Below are positions 63,579-64,000 of a DNA stretch of 64,000 nucleotides, in pieces; the stretch's first letter is position 1; the number at the start of each line of letters is the position of its first letter. The translations under genes were made by a program, and so were the position numbers. Source of the stretch: Rickettsiella endosymbiont of Dermanyssus gallinae (lineage in GTDB: Bacteria; Pseudomonadota; Gammaproteobacteria; Diplorickettsiales; Diplorickettsiaceae). The stretch spans positions 62,001 through 126,000 of the forward strand of contig NZ_CP079094.1 in the NCBI RefSeq assembly GCF_019285595.1, in the 5' to 3' direction. The notes beneath the pieces were generated by a model, which was given only the letters and a program-made list of their open reading frames with translations, was not told the origin of the DNA and made no database searches.

Positions 63579-64000
63579 TTATCGAATATCCAAACTTTCC
63601 AGGAAAGGCTGAATTTTAGGTGCACGCCCACGGAATTGTTTAAATAATTCTACCGCATCAACCGCACCGCCCTGCTCTAAAATAGTTTCTAAAAACGCTT
63701 GTCCGGTTGCTTGATTAAAGATGCCATTTTCTAAGAATTTATAAAATGCATCACAAGACAAGACTTCAGCCCACAAATAACTGTAATAGCCCGCGGCGTA
63801 ACCACCCGCAAAAATATGCGAAAAGCCATGTTGAAATCGATTAAAAGGAATGACGGGGAAGACATCAATTTGTTCACGTATCCCATCCAATAATATTTGA
63901 ATTTGCGAATATCCCTCTTTGGGGTCAAATTCAGCATGTAGACGAAAATCAAATAAGGCAAGCTCTAATTGCTTTAGTAATTGTAACCCCGCTTGAAAAT
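63579..64000 (-). CDS. prlC: Oligopeptidase A (M3 family), C-terminal part
   Basis: Runs off the window on the right. FQHGFSHIFAGGYAAGYYSYLWAEVLSCDAFYKFLENGIFN is the conserved C-terminal motif of PrlC/oligopeptidase A, which degrades peptides including signal-peptide fragments. The catalytic HEXXH lies outside the window. Confidence 0.88.
   Translation of the reverse strand, partial: FQAGLQLLKQLELALFDFRLHAEFDPKEGYSQIQILLDGIREQIDVFPVIPFNRFQHGFSHIFAGGYAAGYYSYLWAEVLSCDAFYKFLENGIFNQATGQAFLETILEQGGAVDAVELFKQFRGRAPKIQPFLESLDIR

Overview
ORGANISM. The window is AT-rich bacterial DNA. Its housekeeping genes (birA, comM, ubiK, cfa, rppH, ptsP, a Kdo hydroxylase, oligopeptidase A) are gammaproteobacterial. 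Low GC, several decaying genes, a possible effector-like toxin and two cyclodipeptide synthase (CDPS) genes point to a host-associated member of the Legionellales, perhaps near Rickettsiella (a CDPS is known from R. grylli). This assignment is inference.

LAYOUT. (1) 1-5.2 kb: end of a Sel1-repeat gene, a 1370-residue J-domain protein with a polymorphic-toxin-like C-terminus, and two tandem paralogous small genes that look like immunity genes. (2) 5.2-12.5 kb, minus strand: a signalling block made of a CDPS, a PAS hybrid kinase (broken by a 247-bp repeat), an orphan kinase ATPase domain, a MazG-like gene and two LuxR-type regulators, one of them split by an IS630 element. (3) 12.6-17.9 kb: a small integrative element with a tyrosine integrase, an AlpA-like protein, a split primase/helicase and an iteron-rich origin candidate, next to the 3' end of tRNA-Thr(TGT). 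(4) 18.0-51.5 kb: a prophage with a T7-type (podovirus) virion bounded by a 94/95-bp direct repeat. The repeat contains the promoter and 5' half of tRNA-Thr. The prophage encodes integrase, HTH proteins, a DnaB/RepA-like helicase, SSB, small and large terminase, portal, scaffold, capsid, tail tubes, internal virion proteins, tail fibre, RecE/RecT-like recombination and an Rpn-type nuclease. (5) 41.8-46.7 kb, inside the prophage: a second signalling block with PAS histidine kinase, CDPS, MFS exporter, degenerate receiver and two LuxR-type regulators. (6) 51.5-64 kb: chromosomal genes. comM is broken by the same 247-bp repeat, cfa carries two consecutive in-frame stops, and a third copy of the repeat follows cfa.

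HOW IT FITS TOGETHER. The main discovery candidate is a module that occurs twice, once outside and once inside the prophage: CDPS, then a PAS-domain histidine kinase directly downstream, with LuxR-type regulators upstream on the same strand. In the prophage version the CDPS and kinase overlap by four bases and an MFS exporter precedes them. The simplest reading is a cyclodipeptide-based chemical signalling circuit (make, export, sense, respond) that a temperate phage can carry. Other notable items are a J-domain toxin with tandem immunity genes, a 247-bp structured repeat that inserts without target duplication in the sense orientation of its neighbours, and an unusual tRNA integration in which the phage supplies the promoter and 5' half of the tRNA.
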